From assembly GCF_014199205.1 (NCBI RefSeq), contig NZ_JACIJD010000005.1, forward strand, positions 62,001 to 126,000: a stretch of DNA of 64,000 nt, in the 5' to 3' direction. This DNA is from Muricoccus pecuniae (lineage in GTDB: Bacteria; Pseudomonadota; Alphaproteobacteria; Acetobacterales; Acetobacteraceae). The notes under the pieces are model-generated. The model worked only from the letters and a program-made list of their open reading frames with translations, did no database searches and had not been told where the DNA came from. This document shows positions 63,098-64,000 of this stretch, in pieces. Position numbers and translations under genes: made by a program. Numbering within the stretch: position 1 is the stretch's first letter; every line of letters begins with the position of its first letter.

Positions 63098-63764
63098 CCT
63101 CTCTGCCGATCTCACCACCCTCGGCGAGCAGGTCGCCGCGAGCCTGCCACCCGGCGCCGTTCTGGACGCGCATGTGGCGCGCGGCGCGGAGCTGGTAATC
63201 CGGATCCGCCGCGATCAGGTCCGCACCATCATGGCGGTCCTGCGCGCCGACCCGCGCTTCGCTTTCGAGCAGTGCATGGATATCTGCGGTGTGGACTTCC
63301 CCGAGCGCGCCGAGCGCTTCGAGGTGGTGTGGAACCTGCTCTCGCTGACCCACAACCATCGCATCCGCGTCATCACGTCCACGGATGCCGATACGCCGAT
63401 GCCGAGCGTGACCGCCATCTGGGCGACCGCGGGCTGGTTCGAGCGCGAAGCCTGGGACATGTACGGCATCGTTTTCGAAGGGCATGTCGACCTGCGACGC
63501 CTGCTGACCGATTACGGCTTCCAGGGGCACCCGCTCCGGAAGGACTTCCCGCTGACCGGCCATGTCGAGGTTCGCTACGATCCGGAGCGTCGCGAGGTGG
63601 TCTACGAGCCCGTGAAGCTCCAGCAGGACTTCCGCAACTTCGACTTCCTCTCTCCCTGGGAGGGCATGACGACCCTTCCGGGCGATGAGAAGGTCCACTT
63701 GAACAGAATCGCCCCGCCGCCCGCATCGCTTCTGGAAAAGCCGGAAGCGGAGAAGCAGCCATGA
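63090..63764 (+). CDS. nuoC: NADH-quinone oxidoreductase subunit C
   Basis: This 224-residue peripheral-arm subunit has the family signature [17 protein letters not shown] and [19 protein letters not shown]. It is separate from NuoD, unlike the NuoCD fusion of enterobacteria. The start is GTG at 63090, inside the end of nuoB. Its stop overlaps the nuoD start by four bases. Confidence 0.97.
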   Translation: MADLSADLTTLGEQVAASLPPGAVLDAHVARGAELVIRIRRDQVRTIMAVLRADPRFAFEQCMDICGVDFPERAERFEVVWNLLSLTHNHRIRVITSTDADTPMPSVTAIWATAGWFEREAWDMYGIVFEGHVDLRRLLTDYGFQGHPLRKDFPLTGHVEVRYDPERREVVYEPVKLQQDFRNFDFLSPWEGMTTLPGDEKVHLNRIAPPPASLLEKPEAEKQP

Positions 63765-64000
63765 GCCTGACCACTGGCGCCCTGAACGCCGCTGACGCCC
63801 CGACCATGGGCACCGAGGCCGCCGAACCGACGACCCGGCGGGTCGAGGTGGACAGCCACACCCTCAACTTCGGTCCGCAGCACCCGGCCGCGCACGGCGT
63901 GCTCCGCCTCATCCTGGAGATGAAGGGCGAGGTGGTGGAGCGCGCCGATCCGCATATCGGCCTGCTCCACCGCGGCACCGAGAAGCTGATCGAGTACAAG
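63761..64000 (+). CDS. nuoD: NADH-quinone oxidoreductase subunit D, N-terminal part
   Basis: About 80 residues are present before the right edge. [20 protein letters not shown] and [15 protein letters not shown] are the 49-kDa subunit's N-terminal signatures, which contribute to the quinone site. The first 25 residues are an extra extension. The start is ATG at 63761. Confidence 0.97.
   Translation, partial: MSLTTGALNAADAPTMGTEAAEPTTRRVEVDSHTLNFGPQHPAAHGVLRLILEMKGEVVERADPHIGLLHRGTEKLIEYK

Overview
The window is a high-GC, densely coded, chromosomal stretch. Gene content and order point to an alphaproteobacterium, most likely of the Acetobacteraceae (Roseomonas-like). Markers are the tig-clpP-clpX-lon block, minCDE, nuoABCD, eukaryote-type NADP isocitrate dehydrogenase, a small ParA and many overlapping GTGA/ATGA gene junctions. 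That placement is inferred from gene content; no 16S gene is present. I see no phage, insertion sequence, CRISPR array or replication origin. Both ends cut genes: glnE on the left and nuoD on the right.

Layout. 1-9025: glnE start, a divergent AsmA/YhdP-type envelope protein, an EAL phosphodiesterase, then an operon of hydroxyacid dehydrogenase, class II aldolase and an ABC ATPase without its permeases. 9128-16464: gamma-glutamyltransferase, thioesterase, minCDE, a GGDEF-EAL protein and a DUF1028 protein. 16532-24792: an odd proline-rich methyltransferase-like protein, an L,D-transpeptidase/DUF882 peptidase pair (the ycbB-ycbK arrangement), an unknown gene behind a probable Fur box, a Bcr/CflA transporter, release factor 3, and a HAD protein facing a small protein with two H-x-T motifs. 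24804-27244: DUF599 membrane protein, icd, possible zinc-ribbon protein.

27130-35432 is the most coherent accessory system. It is an aerobic CoA-dependent aromatic pathway, best read as 2-aminobenzoate (anthranilate) degradation. A leftward chain of seven overlapping genes (SDR, MarR, enoyl-CoA hydratase, acyl-CoA dehydrogenase, aryl-CoA ligase, thioesterase, RidA) diverges from a fused flavin monooxygenase/Old-Yellow-Enzyme gene. The shared promoter region carries two copies of a 12-bp sequence that are candidate MarR operators.

35507-44269: two DUF2382 stress-type proteins, lpxB, a SemiSWEET sugar transporter, a GOLPH3-like protein, hisI, a Zur-like regulator, an exported aldo/keto reductase, a nucleotide-translocase-like MFS protein and a GT2 glycosyltransferase. 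44334-47426 has visibly more A+T than its surroundings and holds a large DUF6311-like membrane protein and a methyltransferase, probably for surface-polysaccharide decoration. 47564-51025 is a tight leftward operon: NUDIX, AlaX-type tRNA editing, mercaptopyruvate sulfurtransferase, cystathionine beta-lyase.

51182-64000 is conserved core: EamA transporter, ParA, Nnr, tRNA-Leu, tig, clpP, clpX, lon, tRNA-Val, a frameshifted Sel1-repeat lipoprotein pseudogene, tRNA-Asp and the start of the NADH dehydrogenase operon.
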